The notes under the pieces were generated by a model, which was not told where the DNA came from, did no database searches, and worked only from the letters and a program-made list of their open reading frames with translations. The translations under genes and the position numbers were made by a program. From Acetobacteraceae bacterium (GTDB lineage: Bacteria > Pseudomonadota > Alphaproteobacteria > Acetobacterales > Acetobacteraceae), in NCBI GenBank assembly GCA_030041375.1, contig JASHOA010000046.1, forward strand, positions 1 to 64,000: 64,000 nt of DNA. The letters run 5' to 3'. Below, in pieces: positions 26,220 through 34,689 of this stretch. Position 1 is the stretch's first letter; each line of letters starts with the position of its first letter.

Positions 26220-26490
26220 AGAGGTAAGACCACCTGCGGCGGACCTTGACATAGGTCTCGCCGACCCGCCAGCTTCCCGAGCACGGCCGGCGCCAGTGCC
26301 AACGCAGCCGCTTCTCGATTTCAGGCGCGCACCTCTGGACCCATCTGTAGATAGTCGAGTGATCGATGGACACGCCGCGTTCGGCCATCATCTGATCGAG
26401 TTCACGATAGCTTACGCCGTACCGGCAATACCAGCGCACCGCCCGGAGTACGATCTTGCCCCCAAAGTGGCGCCCTTTGAAGTCCGACAA
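26218..26490 (-). pseudogene. N-terminal fragment of an IS6-family transposase
   Basis: The first 90 codons of an IS6-family DDE transposase: FKGRHFGGKIVLRAVRWYCRYGVSYRELDQMMAERGVSIDHSTIYRW, then SWRVGETYVKVRRRWSYL, where the first catalytic Asp of the DETY motif is replaced by Gly. The frame stops exactly at the inverted-repeat element. Beyond that element the sequence is not transposase, so the C-terminal two thirds are gone. A candidate IS6-like end (GGTTCCGTTGCCAAGCC on the minus strand) lies at about 26,535-26,552. Confidence 0.8.
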
Positions 26491-26622
26491 AGCCCGGCCC
26501 CCTCGCTCGAGCCTTCCATCGCGGTGCGTCGACGGCTTGGCAACGGAACCGGATGGTGAACGCAGACGATTCCATTGTACTTTAGTCTCTTGGCTGGAGC
26601 ATTCAACAGAGGCAGGCCCGTG

Positions 26623-27426
26623 ATGTCCGACGCCCCAGAGATCGCAACGTCAAGCTTGGCCGGCCGGCTTTCCTGTTTTCGCATCGACGGCATGGTGGCG
26701 CTGATTACCGGCGGGGCGAGCGGCATCGGCTTCGCCACCGCCTCGCTTTTTGCCGAAGCGGGCGCGTCCGTGTTCATACTGGATCGCGACGCGGCGGCAG
26801 CGGAGCGAGCAGCGACGGAGATCGGCGGCGGTACCCGCGCGCGCACCCTGGACGTGGCCGACGAGGCGGCGATTGTCCGTGTCTTCTCCAGGATCGACGC
26901 TGAAGCGGGCGGAATCGACATCCTGGTGAACAATGCCGGCACCGCCATTCGCCGCCCGGCGGTGGAGCAGACAATCGAGGAATGGAATCAGGTACTCGCG
27001 GTGAACATGACCGGTGCGTTCCTTGCGGCACGCACTGCCGCGAGGCACATGCTGGCGCGCCGGCGCGCCGGCGCCATTGTCTCTACGGCCTCGATCATGG
27101 GGCTTTCCGGTGGCGGCCTCTATCCAAACATTTCGTATCAATCGACCAAAGGCGCCGTGATCAACATGACGCGCGCGCTCGCGGTGGAATGGGCGAAGCA
27201 CGGAATCCGAGTGAACGCAGTGGCGCCGACCTATGTACGCACACAATTCATCGCACCGCTGCTGGCTCAGCCCGAACTCGTGGCGGCAATCGAGCGGATG
27301 ACGCCGCTCGGCCGCATGGCTGAGCCCGAAGAAGTGGCCGCAGCGATACTGTTCCTGGCCAGCCCCGCCGCCGGCATGATCACGGGCCACACCCTGCCGG
27401 TCGACGGCGGCTTTCTGGCACAGTAG
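26623..27426 (+). CDS. Short-chain dehydrogenase/reductase (SDR)
   Basis: A 267-residue classical SDR. The ATG at 26623 has GAGGCAGG upstream. Motifs are TGGASGIGFA, DILVNNAGTA, catalytic Ser in STASIMG, YQSTK, and the C-terminal ITGHTLPVDGGF. The layout is typical of sugar or hydroxy-acid dehydrogenases. It stands alone: behind an IS6 remnant and ahead of a family-1 repeat that begins about 60 bp past its stop. Substrate unknown. Confidence 0.85.
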   Translation: MSDAPEIATSSLAGRLSCFRIDGMVALITGGASGIGFATASLFAEAGASVFILDRDAAAAERAATEIGGGTRARTLDVADEAAIVRVFSRIDAEAGGIDILVNNAGTAIRRPAVEQTIEEWNQVLAVNMTGAFLAARTAARHMLARRRAGAIVSTASIMGLSGGGLYPNISYQSTKGAVINMTRALAVEWAKHGIRVNAVAPTYVRTQFIAPLLAQPELVAAIERMTPLGRMAEPEEVAAAILFLASPAAGMITGHTLPVDGGFLAQ

Positions 27427-27487
27427 GCTTATTGGGCCGCCGTTTCGAACGGCGTGGTAAAGAGGGCGCCGAAGGCGAGCTCGCTGC

Positions 27488-27560
27488 GGGTCCCCTCGCG
27501 CTTTATTTGAGCCCGCGATTCACCCCCTCCGACGATTCCGCCTCGGGCGATCGCGGGCTA
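27488..27560 (+). repeat. Family-1 dispersed repeat, partial copy
   Basis: Hairpin 2 is complete (AGCCCGCGATTCACC to ATCGCGGGCTA), while hairpin 1 is reduced to CGGGTC. The right end meets an IS5-type transposase fragment exactly. Confidence 0.8.
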
Positions 27561-27740
27561 GTCGGCGGTCAGCGTACCGGCGGTCATGCTCGGGAGCAAC
27601 TGATCTGCGCCGGGCAGATCGTGGACCTCCCCGCCGGTGAGGAGGAAGCGACGGGCTTGCCCAGTGCATCTGCCACGGTGTGGATCTCGGTGCTCAATCC
27701 GCCGCGCGCACGGGGCGACCCGGAGCATTCTGCCTGGCCA
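27561..27740 (-). pseudogene. Fragment of an IS5-family transposase
   Basis: On the minus strand about 60 codons in two frames read RGGLSTEIHTVADALGKP and then RFLLTGGEVHDLPGADQLLP followed by TAGTLTAD, the middle part of an IS5/IS1031-type transposase. The frame changes after the first segment, and the sequence stops at the family-1 repeat where ADKAYD would continue. No inverted repeats of the original insertion were found. Confidence 0.75.
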
Positions 27741-28029
27741 CGATCTGCGTTTCACGGATGCATCACCACGCTACAATTTCTCGCCTGACGCGGTGACGTT
27801 CGAGGCGCAGGTCGGGCCTGATCGCGTGCTCTGTCAAATCAGCCGCGAGGCCCTGGATGATCATTCCGGCACCGACGGCCTGAGCAGAGAAGGTCGCCTC
27901 GATGTCTTCCGGAAACATCGGAGAGAAATTGAGGAGATGGTGCGGGTGATGTATCTTCATAAACTGTCCCCGCCGATGGCGCGGTTCTCATTACCGCGGC
28001 AGCGGTCACCGCACCTGGTCAGCAATTGA
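27637..28029 (+). CDS. DUF1488-type protein with a disturbed 5' end
   Basis: The last 90 or so codons resemble the small DUF1488 proteins (LRFTDASPRYNFSPDAVTFEAQVG, then REALDDHSG and FRKHRREIEEMVRVMY). The natural start should lie just before LRFTDAS at about 27,745, but the codon there is CAC and no ATG or GTG is present nearby. The only upstream start in frame is the GTG at 27637, inside IS5 sequence. The gene probably lost its start when the IS5 element arrived. Whether it is still expressed is unclear. Confidence 0.5.
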   Translation: MRRKRRACPVHLPRCGSRCSIRRAHGATRSILPGHDLRFTDASPRYNFSPDAVTFEAQVGPDRVLCQISREALDDHSGTDGLSREGRLDVFRKHRREIEEMVRVMYLHKLSPPMARFSLPRQRSPHLVSN

Positions 28030-28221
28030 AGCATAGGCGGGCACGACCGACGTGAGGCGCTTCCCGGGTCTGGTCAGAGACCGCCGCAGGCAAGGGAAGC
28101 AGTTTGGGCTTTATCGGCATTCACGTTCCGGCTAGAGTACTCACTCGCCGTAGCGCTTGAGCATCAACGGCGCCGCCCGTGCTTCTATTGACGAGATACC
28201 AGCAAGGAAAGACAGGCGATC

Positions 28222-28878
28222 ATGGCCGCTCAAACGACGCTGAAAATCACCAATCGATCCGGGGCCGAGGTCAAGGTCTATTTGACGCTGGGCGCCGTCC
28301 CTGGATGCGTTCAGGACGTGAACGCAGTTCCGCTCGTGACGGATGTGGTGAATCGTCTGCAAGGCTGGTTTCTTCTCCCGAATGGGGCGATGAAGGCTTA
28401 CGCCCCGCCGCAGGGGCAGGGCATCAGCGGCAACTTCAGTTTTGGCTCGCCGCCGCTGAACTGCCCGACCGACGAATACCGGAACGGCATCAACCTCGCC
28501 GAATTCATCTTGAACAACAGTTTTCAGGGGCCTGGCGCGCAGGAAACGATCGACATCAGCTGTGTTGCCGGGGCCAATGCCCTGATCGCCTTCGCGATGA
28601 GCGGGGGCGGCGGCTGGAACGCCGGGCAGTCGCAGCCCGCTGTCTCACAATTCGCCAACAAGCCGCTCACGCAGAACACCGGCCTCGTGGGCGTCTTCCC
28701 CTGCGGATGCGACAATTGCACGTCGCGGGCGAATCCGCCTCAGCCCAGCTGCCCTGCGTCTCCGCCCCCGCCCGCTTATGAGGATTGCCAGTCGCAGCCG
28801 ATCTGCAATGTGCAGCGCGATGCGGCCGGCGCGGGCGGCGACGTCGAAGTGATCTTTCAAGGCTTTCTGCCGAATTGA
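28222..28878 (+). CDS. Thaumatin-like (PR-5-like) cysteine-rich protein
   Basis: A 218-residue protein from ATG 28222, with an AGGAAAGACAGG site upstream. It opens with TTLKITNRSGAEVKVYLTLG, like the first strand of thaumatins, and has INLAEFILNNSFQGPGAQET and then IDISCVAGANALIAF. The latter matches the thaumatin LAEF...DxSxVxGxN landmark. Nine cysteines are present, with a cluster (PCGCDNC) in the second half, so disulfides are likely, yet no Sec or Tat signal is visible. The gene for a GH17-like glucanase begins 16 bp downstream. Thaumatin-like proteins bind or cleave beta-1,3-glucans in plants and fungi. The family call is from motif order only. Confidence 0.55.
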   Translation: MAAQTTLKITNRSGAEVKVYLTLGAVPGCVQDVNAVPLVTDVVNRLQGWFLLPNGAMKAYAPPQGQGISGNFSFGSPPLNCPTDEYRNGINLAEFILNNSFQGPGAQETIDISCVAGANALIAFAMSGGGGWNAGQSQPAVSQFANKPLTQNTGLVGVFPCGCDNCTSRANPPQPSCPASPPPPAYEDCQSQPICNVQRDAAGAGGDVEVIFQGFLPN

Positions 28879-28893
28879 TCCGGGAGGTCATCC

Positions 28894-29745
28894 ATGCCGA
28901 CGATCCCCTTCCACAACCCCGGCGTCACTTACAACGGCTTGCATTCCACCGAGAACCCGACCGCGGCCGAGGTCGCAGCCGATCTTGTCACGACGAAGCA
29001 GCATTTCGGTTCCGCGCGCACCTATTACCCGCAATATGGCGGAGGCGCAGTCGATGTCGGCAAGGTCGCCAGCGACGCTCACCTGAGCCTGCTGCTGGGT
29101 CTCTTCCTGTTCCCCGGCCACGACGATTGGACCGATGGCGACTACCAGCGCTTTGTCAAGCCGGCCGTAGCGCGGGGCAACATCGAGGGCGTCCTCGTCG
29201 GGAACGAGGACCCGGACATGATCGGTTACGGCATCATCCCGAAGTACCTCCAGCAGGCGAAGAGCGACTTCCCGCAGTTGCCAGTGGGGACGTCTCAGAC
29301 ATCGAGTTTCTGGCTCTCCGACGGACGCGCGGAGCAGCTCCTCCCCCTTGTCGACTTCATCGGCGTCAATATCTACCCGGCTTGGGACTGGCAGCGGGCC
29401 GACGCCAACAATCAGCCGATCGGGGTCGACCCGGAAACGGGATTCAATTCTTTCAGCACCACCTACAACCAAATCAAGTTGAAATATCCCGGGCGGCAGG
29501 TCGTGGTCACCGAGACCGGCTGGCCCACCACTTTCGGACCGATTGGCGCGCAACAATTTCCGGTCGGAATCAGCAACGCGCGGGACTATCTCCAGCGCGT
29601 GATCGACTGGGTCCAGGCGCAGCAAGTCGTGCTGTATATTCACAATATGTTCGATGATCAATTTGGCGTCGATACAAGCTCGCCGTTCAACTACCACTTC
29701 GGCTTGATCGACAATACAGGCAAGCCCAAAGGAATCCTGTTCTGA
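28894..29745 (+). CDS. Glycoside hydrolase family 17-like endo-beta-1,3-glucanase
   Basis: A 283-residue single-domain TIM barrel from ATG 28894 with CGGGAGG upstream. The GH17 acid/base motif is VLVGNEDPD (Glu105), the nucleophile motif is VVVTETGWPT (Glu207), and VDFIGVNIYPAW lies between them. The family attacks beta-1,3-glucans such as callose or fungal wall glucan. There is no export signal and no membrane anchor, unlike the usual bacterial GH17 proteins. It follows the thaumatin-like gene by 16 bp, so the pair is probably co-transcribed. Confidence 0.75.
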   Translation: MPTIPFHNPGVTYNGLHSTENPTAAEVAADLVTTKQHFGSARTYYPQYGGGAVDVGKVASDAHLSLLLGLFLFPGHDDWTDGDYQRFVKPAVARGNIEGVLVGNEDPDMIGYGIIPKYLQQAKSDFPQLPVGTSQTSSFWLSDGRAEQLLPLVDFIGVNIYPAWDWQRADANNQPIGVDPETGFNSFSTTYNQIKLKYPGRQVVVTETGWPTTFGPIGAQQFPVGISNARDYLQRVIDWVQAQQVVLYIHNMFDDQFGVDTSSPFNYHFGLIDNTGKPKGILF

Positions 29746-30309
29746 CGAACTGCAGCATTGCATGCCCGAATGACGGCGCGGGCCGCGCATTGACCCATTT
29801 CGCACCCCCGCAACCATGTCCGTCCGGCGGCGGGCGGGGAGGCAGAGCGCGTGTGTCTGACAAGTATGAGGAGTTCGGCAGGCGTAGGACTGGGAAAAGC
29901 CAGCCATAAGGCGTTCGTAGGTTAAGACCGGCTATGGCCGTAGCGGATCGTACCTCTCCGACACTCGTGTGGTGGCTGTCGCCAGTCGTCGAGGACGGAG
30001 AGACCGGGCCGGCTGTAGCACGCCGCGTTCGGCCGGTGCATGGTGACGACGTTCATCCGGCTGCGAGACGCGCGCGCCAGCATTTGCCGGTAGGCCTCTT
30101 GTTGCAACCCATCATGGGGGCGTTCGGCGCGGGTGCTGGCGGTTGCCGGCGCGCCCGGCGCAGCGGCGGACCCGATGGCAGTCTGCGGCTTCTGGACTGC
30201 TTCGCTTCGCCCGCAGCGATGGCGCTCGATGAATCCGTTTTCTGCGCATCCACCCTACCGGAGTTTGCCCGGTGCCGGCTTCTTCCCCGGTGGTGTGGCT
30301 GCCAAGCTT
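29746..30309. other. Gene-poor stretch after the glucanase gene
   Basis: About 560 bp between the glucanase stop and a family-1 repeat. Short frames exist on both strands, but none shows a recognisable domain, a good ribosome site or coding bias. I see no clear terminator or RNA gene. It may be decayed sequence. Confidence 0.4.
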
Positions 30310-30412
30310 GCCCGCGATCGCCCGAGGCGGAATCGTCGGAGGGCGTGAATCGCGGGCTCGAATCAACCGCGAGACCCGTGTCGGGCTGCACAGTCAGCCC
30401 GACACGGGTCTA
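30310..30412 (-). repeat. Family-1 dispersed repeat, full copy in reverse
   Basis: Both hairpins are present in inverted order: AGCCCGCGATT complement first, then AGACCCGTGTCGGGCTG and its complement forming a perfect 17-bp-arm stem. It stands 65 bp downstream of the L,D-transpeptidase stop. Confidence 0.9.
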
Positions 30413-30476
30413 ACGCCTGCCTTAATCGCCTCGGCGGATTGGCTTGGTTCCAACAGTGATATTGGTGGGATTGGGC

Positions 30477-31925
30477 CTACTCGAAGGGCGTGGGCGATGT
30501 CGGTCGATTATCCGCCTGCACCATGCGATCTTGCCTTTGATGGTATCGCTGCAGCTGTTGCCAGATCCCGGGGTCGCGGTGGTAAAAATCCTGGCAAAAT
30601 TTCAACTCCCCGTCGGTGTCTACAAACGCGGTCTGATAGACCACGAATACCGGCACGGACGCTGGCAGATTGGTTCGGGTGGTGCTGCCCGTTGCGATCG
30701 CCTGATTGATCATGTCAATCGGTTGCTGCATCAGCAGGGCGGCAAGTTCGCGCGGCTTCTGTACCCGGATACATCCATGGCTGATGCGGCGGTCATCGCG
30801 GCTGAACACGGATTTATCCGGGGTGTCGTGCAGGTAAACTTCGAACCGGTTCGGCATGTCAAACATGAGCAGCCCGAGGCCCGCGTCGGGTCCCGGCAGC
30901 TGCTCCATCTCACCATTGGGCAGCATGACCATGTCATTCCGCGTCAGATAATGTGGATCGTGAATGAGCTTCGGCAGGATCTCCTCCGTGGCGATGTCTC
31001 TGGGGATGACCCATGGAGGGTTAAACACAATGGCGTTGATTGTGGTGCGAAACTCCGGGCTCTGATTTTGCTTGACATCCTGGCCGACAACGACCCGCGT
31101 AGAGAAAACCGGCCAATCGGCGCGGTACAATACCACTCGTTCGTCGGCAACGTTGACCCAGACGCGATCCGGAGGTAGCGGTCGCGGCAGCCAGCGCTGG
31201 CGTTCAAGGTTTACCTCAATCTTGCGCAAGCGGTTCGTCGCGACCTTGTCGCCAGCCGAGGCGTCTGAGCGATACCTCTGCAAAGCCTGGCGCAAGGCCA
31301 GGTAGGTCGGCGTCGCCGGCGCCAGCGCCTCGATCACGGCCGCCGGATCGGGGCTGCCGATAGCGGCATCGAGCGCAGCAGCCACATCGACCGGCCCCGG
31401 CGTCAGAGTCTCGTCATCTCTTCGGCGCTCAACCGGCACGGCGCCACGGGCCAGTGCGTCGGCATACGACAGGAAGGCGTCCGACAGCAACAAGTCGCGC
31501 TCAAGCGGCAACAATGTCGCTCGGTGCTGCAGCAGGTTCGCGTGAAACAACTCGGGGTCGAGACCTTGATCGCCGGCGCGCAACACGGCGGCCACCAATG
31601 AATTCGCCTGCGCTTGCCGGGTCGTCCATACTGGCTCGAAGCCGTGGCGTGCGTAGAAGCGCCGTAGCAACCCGACATTCAGCCGTTCACCGGCGATGAC
31701 TGACTCAGGTGCGCCGTCGATCAGGTTGCCGAGTTCAGTGTCAGCATTCGGCGTCGGCGCGGAGACCGGATCGGGCTCCGGATCCGCGCCGCACGCAGCA
31801 AGCGCACATGCTGCGGCGAGAGCGATCATGCCGCCTGCAATTGTCGCGCGTCGGGAGATTTGAACTGGCGCGGAAGTCAATGCCTTTTGGCGACCAAAGC
31901 CGCCCTTGTGCCACGGCGCACGCAC
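30477..31925 (-). CDS. L,D-transpeptidase, YcbB/LdtD type
   Basis: A 482-residue envelope enzyme. The N-terminus combines a twin-arginine-like SRRATIAGG, a hydrophobic core and a lipobox LAAC, so it is probably an exported lipoprotein. The catalytic YkuD domain carries HGCIRV with Cys385 as nucleophile (preceded by RRISHG) and FNPPWVIPRDIA, typical of the large YcbB branch with a helical lid. It forms 3-3 cross-links in peptidoglycan or anchors proteins to it. It diverges from the small lipoprotein at 32037. Confidence 0.9.
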   Translation of the reverse strand: MRAPWHKGGFGRQKALTSAPVQISRRATIAGGMIALAAACALAACGADPEPDPVSAPTPNADTELGNLIDGAPESVIAGERLNVGLLRRFYARHGFEPVWTTRQAQANSLVAAVLRAGDQGLDPELFHANLLQHRATLLPLERDLLLSDAFLSYADALARGAVPVERRRDDETLTPGPVDVAAALDAAIGSPDPAAVIEALAPATPTYLALRQALQRYRSDASAGDKVATNRLRKIEVNLERQRWLPRPLPPDRVWVNVADERVVLYRADWPVFSTRVVVGQDVKQNQSPEFRTTINAIVFNPPWVIPRDIATEEILPKLIHDPHYLTRNDMVMLPNGEMEQLPGPDAGLGLLMFDMPNRFEVYLHDTPDKSVFSRDDRRISHGCIRVQKPRELAALLMQQPIDMINQAIATGSTTRTNLPASVPVFVVYQTAFVDTDGELKFCQDFYHRDPGIWQQLQRYHQRQDRMVQADNRPTSPTPFE

Positions 31926-31968
31926 GAGCGCTATTCCTCAACTTTTACCGAGCCACTGAACTAATAGT

Positions 31969-31998
31969 TTGACTTCTTACTGACAATCGCCCTTAGAT
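31969..31998 (+). promoter_or_regulatory. Candidate sigma-70-type promoter for the small lipoprotein gene
   Basis: TTGACT at 31969 and TTAGAT at 31993 are separated by 18 bp, about 40 bp before the ATG at 32037, in the divergent region. The -35 match is good and the -10 weak. Confidence 0.35.
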
Positions 31999-32036
31999 TT
32001 GGCCGGTCTACGAGCGTTTCAACGAGGGAGGAACGG

Positions 32037-32240
32037 ATGTTCGCCGTTTCCAAAACAGTGTCCCGCCATAGGCTGTTCCGTACTGCGGCAATGGTTGGCG
32101 TCGTGGTTCCCATGGCGCTCCTCGCGGCGTGTGCTCAGCAGCATCCCGCCCCGGCGCCGGCGCCGGTCCAAGCGGCCCCGCCTCCGGCACCGGCACCGGC
32201 ACCAACACCGGCTCCGGCGGTTCCGCCGGCACGGGGCTAA
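32037..32240 (+). CDS. Small proline/alanine-rich lipoprotein
   Basis: A 67-residue protein from ATG 32037 with GAGGGAGGAACGG directly upstream. It has a lipoprotein signal peptide ending in the lipobox LLAAC, then QQHPAPAPAP and alternating Pro/Ala to the end. After cleavage only about 35 residues remain, an extended spacer with no domain. It diverges from the L,D-transpeptidase gene, so a role at the wall or outer membrane is possible. No specific function can be given. Confidence 0.65.
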   Translation: MFAVSKTVSRHRLFRTAAMVGVVVPMALLAACAQQHPAPAPAPVQAAPPPAPAPAPTPAPAVPPARG

Positions 32241-32503
32241 TCAGCGGGGCGCGGTAAGGCGCCAGAACGCGACCCTTGAATCGTCGACCCAGTACCTGAC
32301 CACCATCGAGCTGGTGTTCTATGCCCTCAAGCAAGAGGCCACGCCGGAGGTGGATTGGTTGACGTGGCAGGGCTATGAGGCAGGCCCTGATCGCGCGATC
32401 GAGGATGGGCGTGCACGGGTCCAGCGGGGAGCGCCGCCATGGTCGTACCGTTCGGGTCTGAACCCCGTGACGGTGCCGTCTCAAAATGTGAAAATTGGCC
32501 CTG

Positions 32504-32606
32504 GACCCGTGTCGGGCTGACTGTGCAGCCCGACACGGGTCTCGCGCTTTATTCGAGCCCGCGATTCACGCCCTCCGACGATTCCGCCTCGGGCGATCGC
32601 GGCCTA
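32504..32606 (+). repeat. Family-1 dispersed repeat, full copy
   Basis: Both hairpins are intact except for the right terminus, GCGGCCTA, which is GCGGGCTA in the others. The preceding 260 bp (32,241-32,503) contain no recognisable gene. Confidence 0.9.
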
Positions 32607-32733
32607 ATGAGGCAGCGAACCTGTCTCATTGCCCTGCTCTTTTTAAGTATGCCCCGGCGAGGCAGTCTGGGATCACCGATCGTGGGCACGTCCGCCCTCT
32701 GTCGAGCACCGATCAGATAATCCGCGCATGCTG

Positions 32734-32785
32734 TCACTGAATCTGAGCAGAAACGCCCCCCTGCGATCACTCAATATGAGCAGAA
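32734..32785. repeat. Tandem imperfect repeats, possible IS21-type terminus remnant
   Basis: TCACTGAATCTGAGCAGAA at 32734 and TCACTCAATATGAGCAGAA at 32767 are direct repeats 33 bp apart, differing at two positions. Multiple spaced terminal repeats like these are usual for IS21-family ends. No transposase gene lies nearby, so only a terminus seems to remain. Confidence 0.45.
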
Positions 32786-32813
32786 TCCGGCGTTGATATC
32801 GAGCAGCTACAGC

Positions 32814-32919
32814 TAGACCCGTGTCGGGCTGGCTGTGCAGCCCGACACGGGTCTAGCGGTTTATGCGAGCCCGCGATTCGCGCCCTCCGACGATTCCGCC
32901 TCGGGCGATCGCGGGCTAG
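32814..32919 (+). repeat. Family-1 dispersed repeat, full copy bounded by CTAG
   Basis: Complete two-hairpin copy. It starts TAGACCCGTGTCGGGCTG and ends ATCGCGGGCTA, with CTAG at both termini. It ends 27 bp from the stop of the LysR gene. Confidence 0.9.
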
Positions 32920-32945
32920 CGAAGCTGGGATCGGCCGGGCTGACG

Positions 32946-33842
32946 CTAGAGATTGGCGGTGGCGAGGTCGATGAACGCGCGCAGCTTGGGCTGCTTCTGG
33001 TTGCGTGCCGGGAAGTAGAGAAACAATCCCGGCTTCGTGGGCAGATACGAGGCCAGCACCGGCTGCAGCGATTTGCGCGCCAGCGCATCGGCGGCGACGA
33101 GGTCGGCGGTGTAGGTGAGGCCTAAGCCCTGCTCGGCCAGCGCGATCATCGTCAGATGGTCGTCGGTGACCAGGCTGCCGGCCACATCGACCGTGAATTC
33201 CCGACCGTTGCGCTGAAACTCCCAGCGATAGATCGATTGCGCCGTGGGGAAGCGGTAGCCAATGCATTCATGCTGGGCCAGATCCTCCGGCGACCGGGGC
33301 CGGTCGCGATCGGCGAAATAGGATGGCGCGCCGAGCACGCACCAGCGGAAGTCGCGGGTCAGCCGCACGGCGATCATGTCGCGTTCGACGAACTCGCCGA
33401 TGCGGATGCCGGCGTCGAAGCGGCCGGTGGTAAGATTGATCGAGGCGTCGTTGACCGAGAGCTCGAGGCTGACCTCCGGATAGGCGCGGCGGAACGCAGG
33501 CAGCAGCGGCATCATCACGAGTGCGAGGGCAATGCGCGGCACCGAGAGCCGCAGATGCCCGGTCGGGCGGGCGCGCAGGTCGCGCATATGCTCGAAGGCC
33601 TCGTCGATCTCGGCGGTCGCCGGCCGCAGGCGGCTGAGCAGGGTGGCGCCGGCCTCGGTCAGGGCGACATGGCGGGTGGTGCGCTGGAATAGCGGCAGGC
33701 CGACTCGCGTCTCGAGCGCGCGGACCGCCTGGCTGACGGCGGCCGGCGTCACGCGCAGCTCGGCGGCGGCAGCGCGGAAGCTCGCCAGGCGCGCAACGGT
33801 GAGAAACTCGGAGAGGCCGGTGAAGATATCGGTGCGCGCCAG
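32946..33842 (-). CDS. LysR-family transcriptional regulator
   Basis: The frame encodes a LysR regulator of about 298 residues: DIFTGLSEFLTVARLASFRAAAAEL and VTPAAVSQAVRALETRVGLPLFQR for the helix-turn-helix, then a substrate-binding domain with LRLSVPRIA and YRWEFQRNG. The usual N-terminus is present, but the codon where ATG is expected is CTG (33840-33842) and no ATG or GTG lies upstream before a stop. A GTG at 33752 would remove half the HTH. It may use CTG, or the start may have been lost, since broken genes follow on the other strand. Confidence 0.7.
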   Translation of the reverse strand: MARTDIFTGLSEFLTVARLASFRAAAAELRVTPAAVSQAVRALETRVGLPLFQRTTRHVALTEAGATLLSRLRPATAEIDEAFEHMRDLRARPTGHLRLSVPRIALALVMMPLLPAFRRAYPEVSLELSVNDASINLTTGRFDAGIRIGEFVERDMIAVRLTRDFRWCVLGAPSYFADRDRPRSPEDLAQHECIGYRFPTAQSIYRWEFQRNGREFTVDVAGSLVTDDHLTMIALAEQGLGLTYTADLVAADALARKSLQPVLASYLPTKPGLFLYFPARNQKQPKLRAFIDLATANL

Positions 33843-34063
33843 GGCCCGGGGGTCCGACTATTCGTTAGCTCATCTTAATACCTCATGCCCATTCCGCCCA
33901 GTTCTTTATCCGATGGACCGGGCGCAAATCGAGTCCGACGGCGGCGCCGGGCCGCGGACGGAAAGCGAAGGGCTGGAGGGCGCGATGCAGGTCCGCGATG
34001 CGAAACAGGCCATCGCCGAAGGAGAAATGACGATGTCGCAACCGCACGGCCTGATCGGGGTGC

Positions 34064-34459
34064 TGCGAGATCCGCTTCGGCTGGATCCTCGAAGGCCGGG
34101 CGATCCCGGAGGTGTGAATGATTCCGCTGCGCGGGCAGCGGACCCGTGACACGCCGCCGCTGCCGCTGGCCGGCAATTGATATGGCACGACGCTGCGCAC
34201 CGACGACCCGAAACCGGATGCGTGGCGGATCTCTTGGATCGACCCGGCCACCGATATGTTCCGCGAGCAGATCGGCCGCGCCGAAGGCGCCAAGATCGTC
34301 CAGCCGGGGAAGACGGACACCGGGATGCTGTCGCGCTGGGCCTTCACCGAGATCACCGATGCGTCCTTCCATTGGAAGGGCGCGGGATCGGCCGACGACG
34401 GCAAGAGCTGGCATCGGTTCGTCGAGGTCCTGGCGCGGCGCCATCCCGCCGCGACGTGA
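34064..34459 (+). pseudogene. Decayed small conserved gene with internal stops
   Basis: One frame reads CEIRFGWILEGRAIPEV, stop, MIPLRGQRTRD, then after a second stop YGTTLRTDDPKPDAWRISWI and onward to EITDASFHWKGAGSADDG. Protein-like sequence thus continues through two in-frame stops (Trp-type positions), and the 5' part seems to lie in another frame before 34,064. I cannot name the family. The clean last 68 codons (from ATG 34256) are still open. It is divergent from the LysR gene and may have been its target. Confidence 0.55.
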
Positions 34460-34500
34460 TGGTCCGCGCGTTGGGAGCCGATCGGGAAGGATGGACGGCG

Positions 34501-34689
34501 ATGATCTACAAAGGATCCTGCCTGTGCGGACGGGTGCGCTTCGAGCTGGACGAGCCGATCACGAGGGTCGGGCACGGTCATTGTTCCATGTGCCGGAAAT
34601 GGAGCGGCTCGGCGTTCCTGACCTATGCCGGCGTCGAGCAGGGTCATTTGCGCTGGACCGGCGGCGAAGCGGAACTGGCCCGCTACGCA
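34501..34689 (+). pseudogene. 5' part of a GFA (CENP-V-fold) family gene
   Basis: From ATG 34501 the frame encodes MIYKGSCLCGRVRFELDEP and HGHCSMCRKWSGSAFLTYAG, the zinc-binding half of the glutathione-dependent formaldehyde-activating-like family (CxCG and CxxC motifs). After about 62 codons homology ends. The frame runs on without homology to 34,863 because the sequence underneath belongs to a different gene. Full GFA proteins have about 130-150 residues. Confidence 0.75.

Noticed and set aside
29934-30413. A 159-codon plus-strand frame between the glucanase and L,D-transpeptidase genes
   Set aside because: Its end is encoded by a family-1 repeat, it has no domain and no convincing ribosome site.
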